Source: CAVSSX01 sp963730735 (lineage in GTDB: Bacteria > Actinomycetota > Acidimicrobiia > Acidimicrobiales > RAAP-2). From it: DNA of 64,000 bases. How positions within the stretch are numbered: the first letter of the stretch is position 1; each line of letters opens with the position of its first letter. Of the stretch, positions 28,123 through 38,912 are shown piece by piece. Where the stretch lies: positions 1 through 64,000 of the forward strand of contig CAVSSX010000007.1 in assembly GCA_963730735.1 (NCBI GenBank), given 5' to 3'. The position numbers and the translations under genes were made by a program. The notes below the pieces were generated by a model, which made no database searches, was not told the origin of the DNA, and worked only from the letters and a program-made list of their open reading frames with translations.

Positions 28123-29772
28123 CTATCGTTTTGGCTCAGGCTCGATTAGCCGTTCGGATTTCTTGCGATAGCCTGGCCCCGGTTTGTAGTTGGCTCCGGG
28201 CAGTTTTTCCCAGGGGAAGACGCCGACGTGCTCGGCCCACTGCTGCCATTCGGTTACCAACTCGCGCAACGCTCGGGCTGTGCTTTGGACAGGTCGTGGC
28301 ACTCGCTACGATCCGTCTTCAGGTCATACATTTCCCAGGGCTTCAGGTAGCTGCCCACCAGTTTCAAATCACCAACGCGTAGCCCGCGATTGCCTTCGTG
28401 CTCCCAGGCCAGGGTTCGCGTTGCCTGCGTTTCACCATGAAAAACGGGCAACAGGCTTTTGCCTTCGATGGGCAGCAGCGTGCGATTTCCAAGATTCTTG
28501 GGATAAACGGACTTCGCCAGATCAAGACACGTCGGCATCAAATCAATGACGTGACCGACGGCGGGAACGATGGTTCCCCGCGCCTTGATCCCGACGGGCC
28601 AGCGCGATGAGCGGCGTAGCGATGCCGCCTTCCTGGATCCACATCTTGTGCTCTCTAAAGGGCGTGTTGGCAGCATTGGCCCAGCCGACTTCGAGACAGC
28701 GGTGCGATTCGCGCGTGCCGACAACCGATCCCGGTTTGTGCCCGCGAGCCGGGTTGGGCCAGGAATCGAGCGATTCGTGCTGGCGCCGTTGTCCGAAAAG
28801 AAAAGAACGAGAGTGTTGTCTTGTCGACCCCATCTGTTTGACCGTCTGCAATACTTTGCCGATCCCTTGATCCATGCAGTCGATCATCGCGGCATAAACT
28901 GCCATGCGCTGATCCCAGTCGGCACGCTCGGCCTCAGGGATCTCCGCCCAGGGCCGGGCCTCAGGGTCGCGAGGCGACAACTCGGTTACGGCGGGAATGA
29001 TGCCGAGGGCCTTCTGTCCGGCGAAACGCTGCTCGCGCAGCTTGTCCCAGCCGGGCAGGTATTTGCCCTTGTACTTGGCAATGTCGGCAGGCTTGGCTTG
29101 CAGCGGGAAATGCGGGGCAGTGTAGCAGAGGTGAAGAAAGAACGGCTGGTCCTTATGTTCGTCGTGATGTTCAGTTAGGAATCGCATCGCGAACTCGGTC
29201 AAAGCATCGGTGATGTAATAATCGTCTGTTGGCTGCAGCGACTTACGGTCCAAATACAGCGGGTTGGGGGCGAAGTAATTGCCGCCGCCTCCCGTTCCAT
29301 AGGCCCGGTCGAAGCCACGATCGAGCGGATGATTCGAGAGTTTCAGCTTCGGATCGTTGCCCAGAGTTCCGACATGCCACTTGCCGACGTGGTAGTTGCG
29401 ATAGCCTGCCAAACGGAGCAATTCCGCGATGGTGGCGCACTGCGGCTTCAGGCCGGTCGAATAGCTCGGCGGCTTCCAGTTCTCGAGCATATGTCCCACC
29501 CCGGCCTGATGAGGATAGAGCCCGGTGAGCAGGGCGGCGCGGGTCGGACAACAGTGCGCACAGTTGTAGAACTGAGTGAAGCGAAGCCCGTCTGCCGCGA
29601 GTTTATCCAGATTCGGCGTGGCAATTTCCGATCCGTAACAGGCGAGATCGGAAAAGCCCAGATCGTCGGCGACAATGAGGATTATGTTGGGGCGGGTGGG
29701 AGCACCATCGGCCGCGTGGATAGGGGCAGCAAAGAGGAGAGTGCAGACTGAAATTGCTAGCGGAAATCGCAT
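28123..29772 (-). CDS. Secreted sulfatase (arylsulfatase A type), frameshifted
   Basis: Cleaves sulfate esters, probably of algal or host polysaccharides, outside the cytoplasm. A signal peptide (ending PIHAADG) is followed by RPNIILIVADDLGFSDLACY (metal-binding Asp pair), then the formylglycine motif CCPTRAALLTG (CxPxR), GYRNYHVGKWHVG and HDEHKDQPFFLHLCYTAPHF. Frame changes near 28830 and 28700 interrupt the metal-site region; the piece FFSDNGAS is visible across one of them. The C-terminal domain reads GLRVGDLKLVGSYLKPWEMY and, after a shift near 28255, ends SERLIEPEPKR at 28123. Repaired length is about 550 residues, normal for the family. Maturation needs a formylglycine-generating enzyme not in this window. 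Confidence 0.92.
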
Positions 29773-29869
29773 GGGAATTACCGGTTGAAGAAGTCGGCGA
29801 CGCAGAGGATTATCCGGGGATCGAGTCGGTGGTACCAGCGGAATAAGCGTTTTGAATTTCTCAGGCGAG

Positions 29870-30114
29870 CGTCGAGGCGTCAGCCCGACGTGTCCGGCCG
29901 CATGCGAAAAGCGGAGTTGAAATAAGTCAAACGTCGACCCGAGCTACCTTTCGCGCTCGTATTCGTGCGCTCGTGTTTTCGTTTAGTCATTGCACGCTGT
30001 TCGACAGGTCGGGCTTACGCCTCGACGCTCGCCCTCATGTTTCGCGCTCGTGCTTTCGTTTAGTCATTGCACGCTGTTCGACACGTCGGGCTTACGCCTC
30101 GACGCTCGCCCTCA
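29870..30114. repeat. Inverted unit plus tandem 77-base repeat
   Basis: Two direct copies (29967-30037 and 30044-30114, about 71 bases, two or three differences) each contain TCGTTTAGTCATTGCACGCT and end CTCGACGCTCGCCCTCA. An inverted partner lies at 29870-29904 (AGGCGAGCGTCGAGGCGTCA). Related sequence occurs at 27527-27777. The stop codon of the HEAT-repeat gene at 30112 lies inside the last copy. Confidence 0.8.
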
Positions 30115-31454
30115 AACTTCGCGTAGCCTCTTCGCCACCGCGAGCGCGGTGGTTCGCACGTTCGCATTTGAGTCGGAACCGAGCTGGTCGACGATTTCGA
30201 GGAATTGTTTTCCCGCCGTGCCGAGCATTGGCAGCATGCGCAGCAATTGCACGCGTGCCTCGAGATCGTCGGCGTGAAGTGTTTCCTGCAAACAAGATTC
30301 GATGCCGCTCATGTCGCCGGTAATTTGCGCCAGGGCGAGCGCCACCTGCTGACGCTCTAGGTTAGGCGTCGATCCGCCGGACAATAGCCGGCGCAATACG
30401 GGCACAGCCTCCGACGCCGCTGGCCCGAGTCCCCCGAGTGCCGCAATGGCGTTCATCCGAGCCGTGGCAGGCGTCCGGTCCTCGATGACGGCGTTCAGAA
30501 GAATCTTCCACGCCGAACCGGACCAAGAGCCGATACGCCAGAGGGCCTGAGCGGCGGCCACGCGGACAGTCGAGTCGGCGTCGCCCAGAAGTACTTGAAC
30601 CGTGGGAGCCGCATCCTCAGCGTCAGGCCCGATTTGCCCGACAACAAATGCAGGCGCCTTCTCATGGCGGGGTTTTCATGCTCGAGCAGGTCCTCCAAGG
30701 CCGGCATGCCGGCGCAGCCAGGTGGCCCAAATGGCCGAGCACGCTCAGAATTCGCAAGCGGAAATCGTCGCCGTTCTCGCCAAGTGCCTTGGTTAGGAAG
30801 GGCACGGCGGCGGCGCCAAAGCAGTGCAAGGCAGCGTGAACCACCAGATGTAATCTTTCGCCCTGGGTTTGCACTTTCCGGGTGCTGTGCTCGCGGAGCA
30901 AGGAAATCAAAGCTGGCACGACCCGATCCGCGGCGGCGCCCACGTTCCCCAGCGCCTGCGCCGCGTGCATCTGCACTCCGTCATCGCGATCGTGCAGGGC
31001 CCACTCGAGCGCGGTTAGAGCTGGCGCGGCTGCGGGGCCCATGTCGGCAAGCGTCGTAGCGGCGTTCCAGCGCACAAACGCGTCGTCGTCTTTCAGGCCT
31101 CCAATGAGGATTGGCAGGAGCGACACCGGATCGGCGTCGAGCTTCCAGAGGAGCTGAGCAACGCCAGTTCGGACGCGCGGAGATTCGTCGCTCAAGGCGC
31201 GGTGCAGGCGGTCGCTCGCCGAACTGTCCACATTGCCGATTGTGCCAAGCTGCGCCGGCGGGGCGCTTGCGCACGGTTCGATCGGGGTCGTCCAGGAGAT
31301 TCAGCAGAAAGGGAGCGTAGGCAGCAGCCTGGGGACCAGCCTGCTGCAGCGCGACGATCGCTGCCAGGTGCACGGCAGGGTCGGGGTTACTGAGGACAGT
31401 CTTCCAATCCATCTGATTCAGGTGATCCGTCAGCCATTTATCCTTTGGGTCCAT
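30112..31454 (-). CDS. HEAT-repeat protein, frameshifted
   Basis: About 445 residues made of repeating pairs of helices. Recognisable units are DPAVHLAAIVALQQAGPQAA, ESPRVRTGVAQLLWKLDADP, DDAFVRWNAATTLADMGPAA, DGVQMHAAQALGNVGAAADR, and near the end ATARMNAIAALGGLGPAASE. This is the HEAT/PBS-lyase-like pattern used as a protein-binding scaffold. No signal peptide or catalytic domain is visible. Shifts near 31250, 30690 and 30600 break the frame. The final LREV lies within the tandem repeat, so the original C-terminus may have been replaced by repeat sequence. Confidence 0.8.
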
Positions 31455-31529
31455 AGCACATTATGGTAAGCCCCGCGAACTGCACGACCAAGGGTACAGA
31501 TTCTCGAACGTTGCTGAGACAATGGAATT

Positions 31530-33495
31530 ATGTCGATTCAATCCATCCTGGGACCTGACGGAGCGATCGCTCGACGCTTGTCAGGCTACGAGCCCCGGGC
31601 TCAGCAGCTTGCCATGGCCGAGGCCATCGCCCAGGCCATGGACAAGCCAGGCCACCTTATGGTCGAAGCCGGCACGGGCGTTGGCAAGAGCTTTGGCTAT
31701 CTGGTTCCGGCCCTCTTGTTCGCCCTGCGGACCAGGAAAAGGATCGTCGTTTCGACTCACACTATCAGCCTGCAAGAGCAACTGATCCGGAAAGACGTTC
31801 CCTTCCTGCAATCCATTTTTCCAGAACCGTTCAAGGCCGTGCTCGTCAAAGGGCGTAACAACTACATCAGCCTGCGCCGCCTGAGCAAAGCATGGCACCG
31901 CAACGATTCGCTGTTTGATGGGGAGGCAGCCAAAGAGCAATTGCGCAAAATCCAACTCTGGTCCGACAAGACCGAAAAGGGGAGTAAAAGCGAACTGGGT
32001 TTTCAACCCATCGAAGCAGTCTGGAACTTGGTGGAGAGCGACTCCGGCAATTGCCTGGGCAAGAAGTGCGACACATATGGTGAATGCTTCTACTACAAAG
32101 CCCGGAGGGAAATGGCCGACGCCAATGTCATGATCGTCAATCACGCCCTCTTTTTCACCGACCTTGCCCTGCGCCGTGAAAGCCAAAGTTCTACCCGATT
32201 ACGAGGTTGCCATATTGGACGAGGCCCACACGCTGGAAGATGTGGCGTCCGATCATTTGGGCCTGAACGTCCGGCAATCTTCGCTCGTTTATTTTTTCAA
32301 CACGCTCTTCAATCGGCAACGCAAGAAGGGAATTCTGCAGCGAATATGACGACAAACCCATCATCGAACAACTCGAAATCTGCGCACGGCCGGAGAGCAA
32401 TTCTTCGAAAACGTTCAAGCCTGGTTAGCTCCATCAAGGCCGGAGTCCCCTTCGTGCACGGTCCCGTGTGTCGTGCCCGACCCGTTGACGGAAGAACTGC
32501 GCAAGTTGGCTAGCTTTCTTCAGGACAAGGCGAAGAAATTCGCCAAAGAGGACCAGGCTTTGGAATTTACTTCCGCTGCCAATCGCTGCCGCGTGCTGGC
32601 CGTCGAGATTCGAGTCTGGCTCGAACAGTCTTTAGGAGAGCAAGTTTACTGGGCCGAAAACCAGGGCAAGGCAGGCGATCGAGTCAGTCTGGTCAGCGCC
32701 CCGTTGGACATTGGACCTGCTCTTCACGAGATGCTGTTCAGCAAAGTGCCCACGGTCGTTCTGGCCAGCGCCACCTTGAGCACGGGAGGATCCAACGGTT
32801 TCACGTTCGCCCAACAACGCCTTGGGCTCAAGAAAAGCGACCAGCTTCAGCTCGGCAGCCCGTTCGATTATCGCAAACAGGCAAAGCTGCACCTCTATCG
32901 TTCCATGCCCGACTGACGACTAGAACAGAACAATTCGAGGCGGAGGCCCAGAGGAAGATTCAGCACCATGTGACCAAGTCGGTGGGGGGAGTCTTTGTGC
33001 TCTTCACCAACTATCCCATGATGCAACGATTGGCCCGAACGGCTGCAGCCCTGGCTCGTAGAGCAAGGGCGACGGTTTTTCTGTCAGGGCGGCGATTTGC
33101 CCAGAACGCAGATGGTCGAGGCGTTTCGCGAGGCGGGCAACGCGGTGCTCTTTGGCGTCGACAGTTTCTGGCAGGGAGTCGACGTGCCCGGCAACGCACT
33201 GACAGCCGTCATCATCACCAAACTGCCGTTTGCGGTACCGGACCATCCGTTGACCGAGGCGCGCATGGAGGCACTGGAGCAAGCCGGAGGCGTGCCCTTT
33301 CGTGATTTTCAGCTACCCCAATGTGTCATTCGCTTGAAACAAGGATTCGGCAGGCTGATACGCACTGCGTTCGATCACGGCGACGTGGTTATTCTCGACC
33401 CGCGCGTGCTGACAAAAAGTTACGGAAGGGTTTTCCTGGCAGCTCTCCCAGCATGCCGGCAATTCGTTGATGGGGAGGAGGTAGAGGAAACCTAG
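31530..33495 (+). CDS. dinG: DinG/XPD-like ATP-dependent DNA helicase, frameshifted
   Basis: Superfamily 2 helicase with an iron-sulfur cluster, acting in DNA repair and in resolving unusual structures. Walker A is EAGTGVGKSFGYLVP, motif Ia RIVVSTHTISLQEQL, and the FeS-type Cys cluster is GNCLGKKCDTYGECFYYKAR. The DEAH box is ILDEAHTLEDVASDH. Later motifs include VVLASATLSTGGSNGFTF, GVDSFWQGVDVPGNAL and LKQGFGRLIRTAFDHGDVVI with the terminal RVLTKSYGRVFLAALP. Frame changes near 32195, 32350, 32500, 32915 and 33090 break it; all motifs are present. The end overlaps the convergent hypothetical gene by about 100 bases. Confidence 0.9.
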
Positions 33496-34762
33496 CCGGC
33501 TTGGCCGGGGGCGTGATCTTGGGCGGAACCGGTAGCTTCGGAATGAATGCGTCGTGTACGAGGCGGAAGAGCAGCGGTCGCCTGCGCTCGAATTGAATGA
33601 CACTGCCGGCCAGGCAGGCCCAAACCCCTGCTGGACTCGAGAGCGCAACCGCGTAGGGCACGCCTAGCTTCACTTCATCCGCGGTATAACGTTTAGGCCG
33701 CGGCTTGCCGATTTCGTCGAGCGGCACGAACTCGAAGAAACAGCCATCGTCGTGCAGGAGCCGGAGTTGGCCAAACCGAGGATCTTCCACGGCCAACGTG
33801 CCTTCTGGGCGGAAGCACATTTCCAATAGCATCGGGACGTCCGGCCCCAGTTGCTTGAGCAGATCTTCCCGCGTAGTTCGGTGCGAATCGGGCGTGTAGA
33901 TGATGGCCGACAGTTGCGGCCAAATTTCGGTCAGAGATTCCAACCCGGTAATCTGCCGGGCGTGACCGATGATTTCCAGTAACCGGCGTGCATCGCCCGC
34001 CAAACACGTGACGGGTCGGCCGGTGCTGCGTTCTCCTAGGCGGTAGATGGCTTGCTGATGCCCCTCGCCATCTCCAGGAATCAGCGGCCGGGAAGTCGAG
34101 CGCGTAGGACTGCAGGACGGTCGGCAAACGCCGAATGGCTACCGCTTCGAGGCATTCGGCGCTTTCGAGAACAAATTGGAAAGCGGCGTCGCGCATCGCC
34201 CGCTGTCGGCCAGCAGAAGGCTGCCGCAGAGCCGCGATTGGGGTCGCGCATGCATGACGGAAAGCCACGCGCCGTCATGGCCGCGGCTTGGTGTGCTGCC
34301 CAAAGGGCAGGCGAAAACGGCACGTAGGGAAACCCGCTGGCCTGATTGGCAGCGGAAGCCACGTAGTTAATGGGCCCGGGCCAGGTGGCGCCGCCCAGAT
34401 TCGGGAACACCGGTTGCCAGTATTCGCGCCACAATTCGGCGGGCGTGCACAGGGCACTAGGCGGCGAAAGTCGGCTGCATCGCGAATGCGCCGGAAATCG
34501 TGATCGCGACCAAAGCGCGTGCCGCCAGCTTTACGCACCAAGCCCAGCATGGCGCGATTCTGGCTGCGACCGACCGATTGATGATCGAGTTCGGCAAAAC
34601 GGCGTCCGGGCGCGGCCGCGAAACAGCGTGTCCACCACGCCGCGAGCCCAGCGCATCCGTCAACCATTGCACTGCCGACCGAACCAGATCTTTCACCGGT
34701 AAACCGCCACGTTCTGTTAAATGGACCGACCATGGACCGAGCGAGACGTCGATTTGAACCAA
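33389..34762 (-). CDS. Conserved hypothetical protein, frameshifted
   Basis: Pieces in order on the minus strand: MVQIDVSLGPWSVHLTERGG and DLVRSAVQWLTDALG at the start, then MLGLVRKAGGTRFGRDHDFR, a Gly/Pro/Tyr segment (NLGGATWPGPINYVASAANQ), and a long intact C-terminal part with LLEIIGHARQITGLESLTEI, GCFFEFVPLDEIGKPRPKRY and FRLVHDAFIPKLPVPPKITP. The pattern of the last part suggests a secreted or membrane-linked planctomycete protein, but I cannot name it. The final 100 residue-coding bases overlap dinG. An alternative frame stops at 33492 (TAG) and would remove the overlap, implying another indel. Shifts near 34000, 34230, 34440 and 34640. Confidence 0.55.
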
Positions 34763-34995
34763 CCGCCAACCTTGGACCGGCAGACGTCTCGCGAGTTAAA
34801 AAGACAAAGGCAGAGCGCGATCGCCCTGCCCCTTCTCTATTTTAACTTAACGGTTTTCAAGTGCTATTTCAAGATAGTAAAACCTTCCTTGAAAAATCGC
34901 GTGGATCGAAAAGTACGGACTGGACGGCTGCCCGGGAACCAGGCAAAAATCGGAACTCCAGAGAATTCCGGAGTTTGAGCGATTGGAGCATCCGC

Positions 34996-36394
34996 ATGAG
35001 GTCAGCCAACGGTTTAAGATTTCTGACGGCAGCGATTGTGGGACTTCTGACGATCGCCGGGCATTTGCGGGCGGCGGGGCCTCTCGCAGCTGCCTGCATC
35101 GTCGAAACCAAACATCGTCTTCATTTTGGCGGACGATCTCGGTTATGGCGACCTGAGCTGTTACGGGCAGAAGCAATTTCGGACGCCGAACATCGATCGA
35201 TTGGCGTCGGCAGGCATGCGTTTCACAAATTTCTACGCAGGCTCCACGGTGTGTGCGCCGTTGCGCTGCGTGCTGATGACGGGATTGCACACTGGTCACT
35301 GTTACATTCGCGGGAACGGCAACGCCAATTTGCGGCCCGAGGATGTCACGGTAGCAGAGATATTGAAGAGAGCCGGCTACCAAACCGGCCTGGTCGGCAA
35401 ATGGGGGCTCGGTCAGGAAAAATCGACCGGCGTTCCGACGCAAAAAGGATTCGATTTCTTCTTTGGCTACCTCGATCAGGCCCATGTGCACAATTACTAT
35501 CCGACCTTCCTGCTGCGCAACGAGGAGCGCGTCACTTTGCGAAATGTCGTCCCCAATCCCGGGCCCGCCGGCCAAGGAGTCGCCAGCCAAAAGCTCGAGT
35601 ACAGTCCCGATTTGATGACCCACGAAACGCTCGCCTTTGTCGAAGCCAACAAGAGCAAGCCATTCTTTCTTGAATTGGCGTACACACTGCCTCATGCGAA
35701 TAACGAGGCGGGCAAGAAGGGAATGGAAGTTCCCGACCTTGGTGCTTTTCGCGATCGCAATTGGCCTGAGCCGAAAAGGGCTTGGCGGCGATGATCACTC
35801 ATCTCGACAACGGCGTCGGCCAATTGCTCGATAAGCTCGACCAACTCGGCCTGACCAACAATACGCTGGTCTTTTTCACGTCAGACAACGGCCCGCACAA
35901 GGAAGGCGGGAACGATCCAGCTTTCTTTCAATCGTCGGGCGGATTGCGGATTCAAACGCTGCGCTGTACGAGGGTGGCATTCGCGTGCCATGCATCGTCC
36001 GCTGGCCCGGGCACGTTCCCGCAGGAACGACCAGCGATTATGTGGCCTGGTTCGCCGACTTTTGCCAACGGCCGCCGAACTGGCCGGCGTGCCGCTGCCC
36101 GCGAAAATCGACGGCTTGAGCCTGAAGCCGCTGCTCACCGGCGCAGCCCAGGCTCAGCCCAAACATCAATATCTGTACTGGGAGTTCTACGAGGGCCGCT
36201 CAGCCCAGGCAGTGCGCGAACAGCGTTGGAAGGGCGTCTGCCAACCCATGGGTGGAACGATCGAGCTTTATGACCTGCAACTCGATCCTAAAGAATCGAA
36301 CAACGTCGCTGCCGCTCACGCCGACGTGGTCGCCAGAATCCGGGCGGAAATGGATGAGGCGCATGTGCCGTCGCCGTTGTGGAAGATCAAGTAA
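34996..36394 (+). CDS. Secreted sulfatase, frameshifted
   Basis: Second sulfatase of the window, about 465 residues. A signal peptide (MRSANGLRFLTAAIVGLLTI, cleavage near LRAAG) precedes IVFILADDLGYGDLSCYGQK after a shift near 35110. The formylglycine motif is CAPLRCVLMTGLHTGHCYIR; the fourth position is Leu where Ser or Thr is usual. Further signatures are GYQTGLVGKWGLG, NKSKPFFLELAYTLPHANNE, TLVFFTSDNGPHKEGGNDPA (metal-site Asp and Asn) and GIRVPCIVRWPGHVPAGTTS. It ends SPLWKIK. Frame changes near 35770, 35950 and 36060. The substrate cannot be read from the sequence. Confidence 0.9.
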
Positions 36395-36460
36395 GGGGAA
36401 GTCAGAGGTCAGAGATCAGGAGTCAGAAATCAGAAGTCAGAGGTCAGGAGTCAGAGGAGA
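36393..36460 (+). repeat. Short tandem repeat (TCAGAGG/TCAGAA units)
   Basis: About ten units of seven bases such as GTCAGAG, GTCAGAA, ATCAGGA directly after the sulfatase stop. A low-complexity run with a milder relative at 22176-22200 (CAGTAGTCAGTAGCCAGTAG). Confidence 0.75.
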
Positions 36461-36469
36461 CGCTGGGAC

Positions 36470-36578
36470 GTTTAGCCGCGACGCGCTTAGCGGAGCGCGG
36501 ACTTCACGTGATCCGGAACATAACCCGCCGCGACAGAGGGCCTGGTCGCGCGCTCCTCTAAGCGCGTCGCGGCTAAAC
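36470..36578. repeat. Inverted-repeat element with perfect 21-base arms
   Basis: GTTTAGCCGCGACGCGCTTA(G) at 36470-36490 is perfectly inverted at 36558-36578. The 67-base centre carries no gene. Size and structure fit a REP-like or MITE-like unit. Confidence 0.85.
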
Positions 36579-36609
36579 ATAAAGTGCTCCGGCACTCGGG
36601 GAAATTCGG

Positions 36610-37643
36610 TCAATCGAACAGCGACGGACTCGCGCCGCTATCAGGCTTCATAGCTCGCCCAAGTTGGGTGAAGGCGCGCGAGGTGGCCACTCGGCCGCGC
36701 GGCGTGCGGACGATGAATTGCTCGCGCAGGAGATAGGGTTCGATTTCATCGCTGAGCGTATCAGAAGGCAGATTCATAGTGGCGGCGATCGCTTCCACGC
36801 CGGCGGGACCGCCGCCGAATACTCCCGTCAAGACGTTAAGATAGCTGCGATCCTGTTTGTCGAGCCCTTCGCCGATCCACTTCCTGCATGCTCAAGCGCC
36901 AGCTTGGCCAAATCCAGGGTGATGCGGCCGTCCGATTCACTGGCGGCAAAGTTGCGCACCCACCCGAGGCGGGAGTTGGCGATGCGCGGCGTGCCTCGGC
37001 TCCGCCGCGCCAGTTCCTGGGCGGCGTCGGGCTTGATTTCGGTCTTCAGTTTGCTCGCGTTGATCCGCACGATTTCGGCCAACTCCTCAATCGCGTAAAA
37101 CTCCAGATGTTCGTGCATCTTGAACCGATCGCGCATGGGGCTCGAGAGCATGCCGCTTCGCGTGGTCGCGCCGATCAGCGTGAAATGCTTGAGCGGCATA
37201 GTCAACGTGCGGGCATTGATGCCTTCGCCCAAGCAGGATATCGATGCGAAAATCCTCCATCGCCGGGTAGAGGAACTCTTCCACCACTCGCGGCAGCCGA
37301 TGGATTTCATCGATAAACAGAATCGAGCCTTCCTCGGCATTGGTGAGGTATGGCAGCAGATCCTTGGGCTTGGTCAGAGCCGGGCCGCTGGTCATTTGCA
37401 GCGTCACGCCCAACTCGTTGGGCAGCACCGTGGCAAAAGTGGTCTTGCCCAGTCCAGGCGGGCCGTCAAAGAGGATGTGAGACAGAGGTTCTTTCAGCTT
37501 GCGGCAGGCATTCAGCGAGATGTAAGCCGCTGGACTACTGCCTTCTGGCCGATGACTTCGCGCAGCCAGCGCGGCCGCAAGGCGGCGTTGCGCTCGCGGT
37601 CCTCGGGCGGTTCTTCCGAACGTAACACCGGCTCCCGAGCCAT
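36610..37643 (-). CDS. ruvB: Holliday junction helicase RuvB, frameshifted
   Basis: AAA+ motor that drives branch migration with RuvA. The start at 37643 gives MAREPVLRSEEPPEDRERNA, then LRPRWLREVIGQKAVVQRL. Walker A is LFDGPPGLGKTT, Walker B SILFIDEIHRLPRVVEEFLY, sensor 1 FTLIGATTRSGMLSSPMRDR. The winged-helix end reads PYLLREQFIVRTPRGRVATS. Frame changes near 37515, 37430, 37240, 36960 and 36825. About 345 residues, standard length. It is the last gene of ruvC-ruvA-ruvB; the gap to ruvA is 17 bases. Confidence 0.92.
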
Positions 37644-37660
37644 GCTGACTCCTCTGCCGC

Positions 37661-38290
37661 TCAACGATCTTGCTTCCAGATTTCCTTCAGCATCGCTTCG
37701 ACCGAAGTTGAAATTCTGCCCGGTGGCCAGAAGCTGCATCCAGCTGCTTACGGGCTTCAGGCGGCGGGTGGCCGATGCCGATCAACGCGTTGTAAACGTC
37801 TTCCAGAAGTTGGCCCTCGATCGCGCTGCCCGGAGCGTCCGTTGGCGACTGTTCGCCGTCAGAGCAAAGCGCGTGACCTTGCGACGTAGTGTCGCGACGA
37901 TCTGCTCGGCGGTGGCGGCGCCGATACCGGGCAGCGTCGTGAGCCACTTGGCGTCCTGGCGCTGGATGGCGTCGGCGATTTCCTTGATCGGCCGAACCAG
38001 CGCCTTGATGGCTTTTTTGACGCCGACCTTGTCCACGGTGCAAAAGAGATCGAAGAAGTCCATCTCGTGTTCGGTCATGAAGCCGATCAGCCGGGGCACC
38101 ACCCGGCCCTGCATGGGGTTGCCGTCCAGGTAATGGCTGGTGTGCAGCGTGATCTTTTCACCCGTGCGGTTTTGTAACGGGACGACGAACAAAATCGGGA
38201 ACCAGTACCTGATATTCGAGATCGGCCGACCTGCAGGCGAACTTCCTCATCCAGAACGCGGTTCAGCACGCCGGTAATTTTGGTAATCAT
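37661..38290 (-). CDS. ruvA: Holliday junction DNA-binding protein RuvA, frameshifted
   Basis: Tetrameric junction-binding subunit. The ATG at 38290 overlaps the ruvC stop and gives MITKITGVLNRVLDEEVRLQ. One extra C in GGCCGATC near 38220 accounts for the first shift; the frame then resumes as DLEYQVLVP and LHTSHYLDGNPMQGRVVPRL. The helix-hairpin-helix region is seen in DKVGVKKAIKALVRPIKEIA and LTTLPGIGAATAEQIVATLR. The C-terminal domain that contacts RuvB is VYNALIGIGHPPPEARKQLD and, after a shift near 37730, RISTSVEAMLKEIWKQDR ending at 37661. About 210 residues. Confidence 0.9.
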
Positions 38291-38838
38291 GTGCCCCCGC
38301 TTTTCGGCTGCCGCATGGCGTAAAAGTGGCATAACGCCACTGCCAGGGCGTCGGCCACATCCGGCGGCTCCGGGCATTTGGCCAGCCCCAGCTCGCGCTG
38401 CATGGTTCGCTGCACCTGCTCCTTGGAGGCTCGCCACTTCCCGTGACGGTTTTCTTGATTCTGGTGGCATTGTAACTGATGACAGGCACGCCCCGTTCGG
38501 CCGCCGCCAGCAAGATGACGCCGCGTGCGTGGCCCATCAAGATCGCGGTTCGGGGATGGGCATAGTGCGAATAAAGCTGTTCGACGGCCATCACCTGAGG
38601 CGGATAAAGGTCGAGCACCTCGATCAAGCCGGTGAAGAGTATGTGCAGTCGACCGGTCAACTCGCTAGCCATCCCAGCCCGTGGTGCGAATGACTCCCGC
38701 CTCGCAAATGCGCGGCTTGCGGCTCTCGCCTTCGATGACCGCGTAGCCCGTCACACGCAGGCCCGGGTCGATCCCCATGACCCGCCATTGCGTGGGACGC
38801 GGTTCGGGCAGTTCGATGGCGTCAAGCTTATGGGGCAT
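38287..38838 (-). CDS. ruvC: Holliday junction resolvase RuvC, frameshifted
   Basis: RNase H-fold nuclease that cuts the junctions moved by RuvAB. From ATG 38838 it reads MPHKLDAIELPEPRPTQWRV and MGIDPGLRVTGYAVIEGESR (first catalytic Asp); the N-terminal extension of about 20 residues makes MGIDPG a possible alternative start. VEQLYSHYAHPRTAILMGHA carries the catalytic Glu and ISYNATRIKKTVTGSGE the DNA-binding loop. After shifts near 38430 the C-terminus should read PPDVADALAVAL (last Asp pair) and end PKSGGT. The stop overlaps the ruvA start (ATGA), so the three ruv genes form one operon in the order C-A-B. Confidence 0.9.
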
Positions 38839-38912
38839 GTGGCGCCGTTGTGATTATTGATTCGTTAACCTGACAATCGATTAACCCTGAAATCGCTAAC
38901 CCAACGCGTATT

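Noticed and set aside
29967..30114. CRISPR-like array
   Set aside because: Only two units, no short repeat-spacer pattern, and no cas genes nearby.
36393..36460. CRISPR or regulatory array in the TCAGAGG repeats
   Set aside because: Seven-base low-complexity units without spacers; simple tandem repeat.
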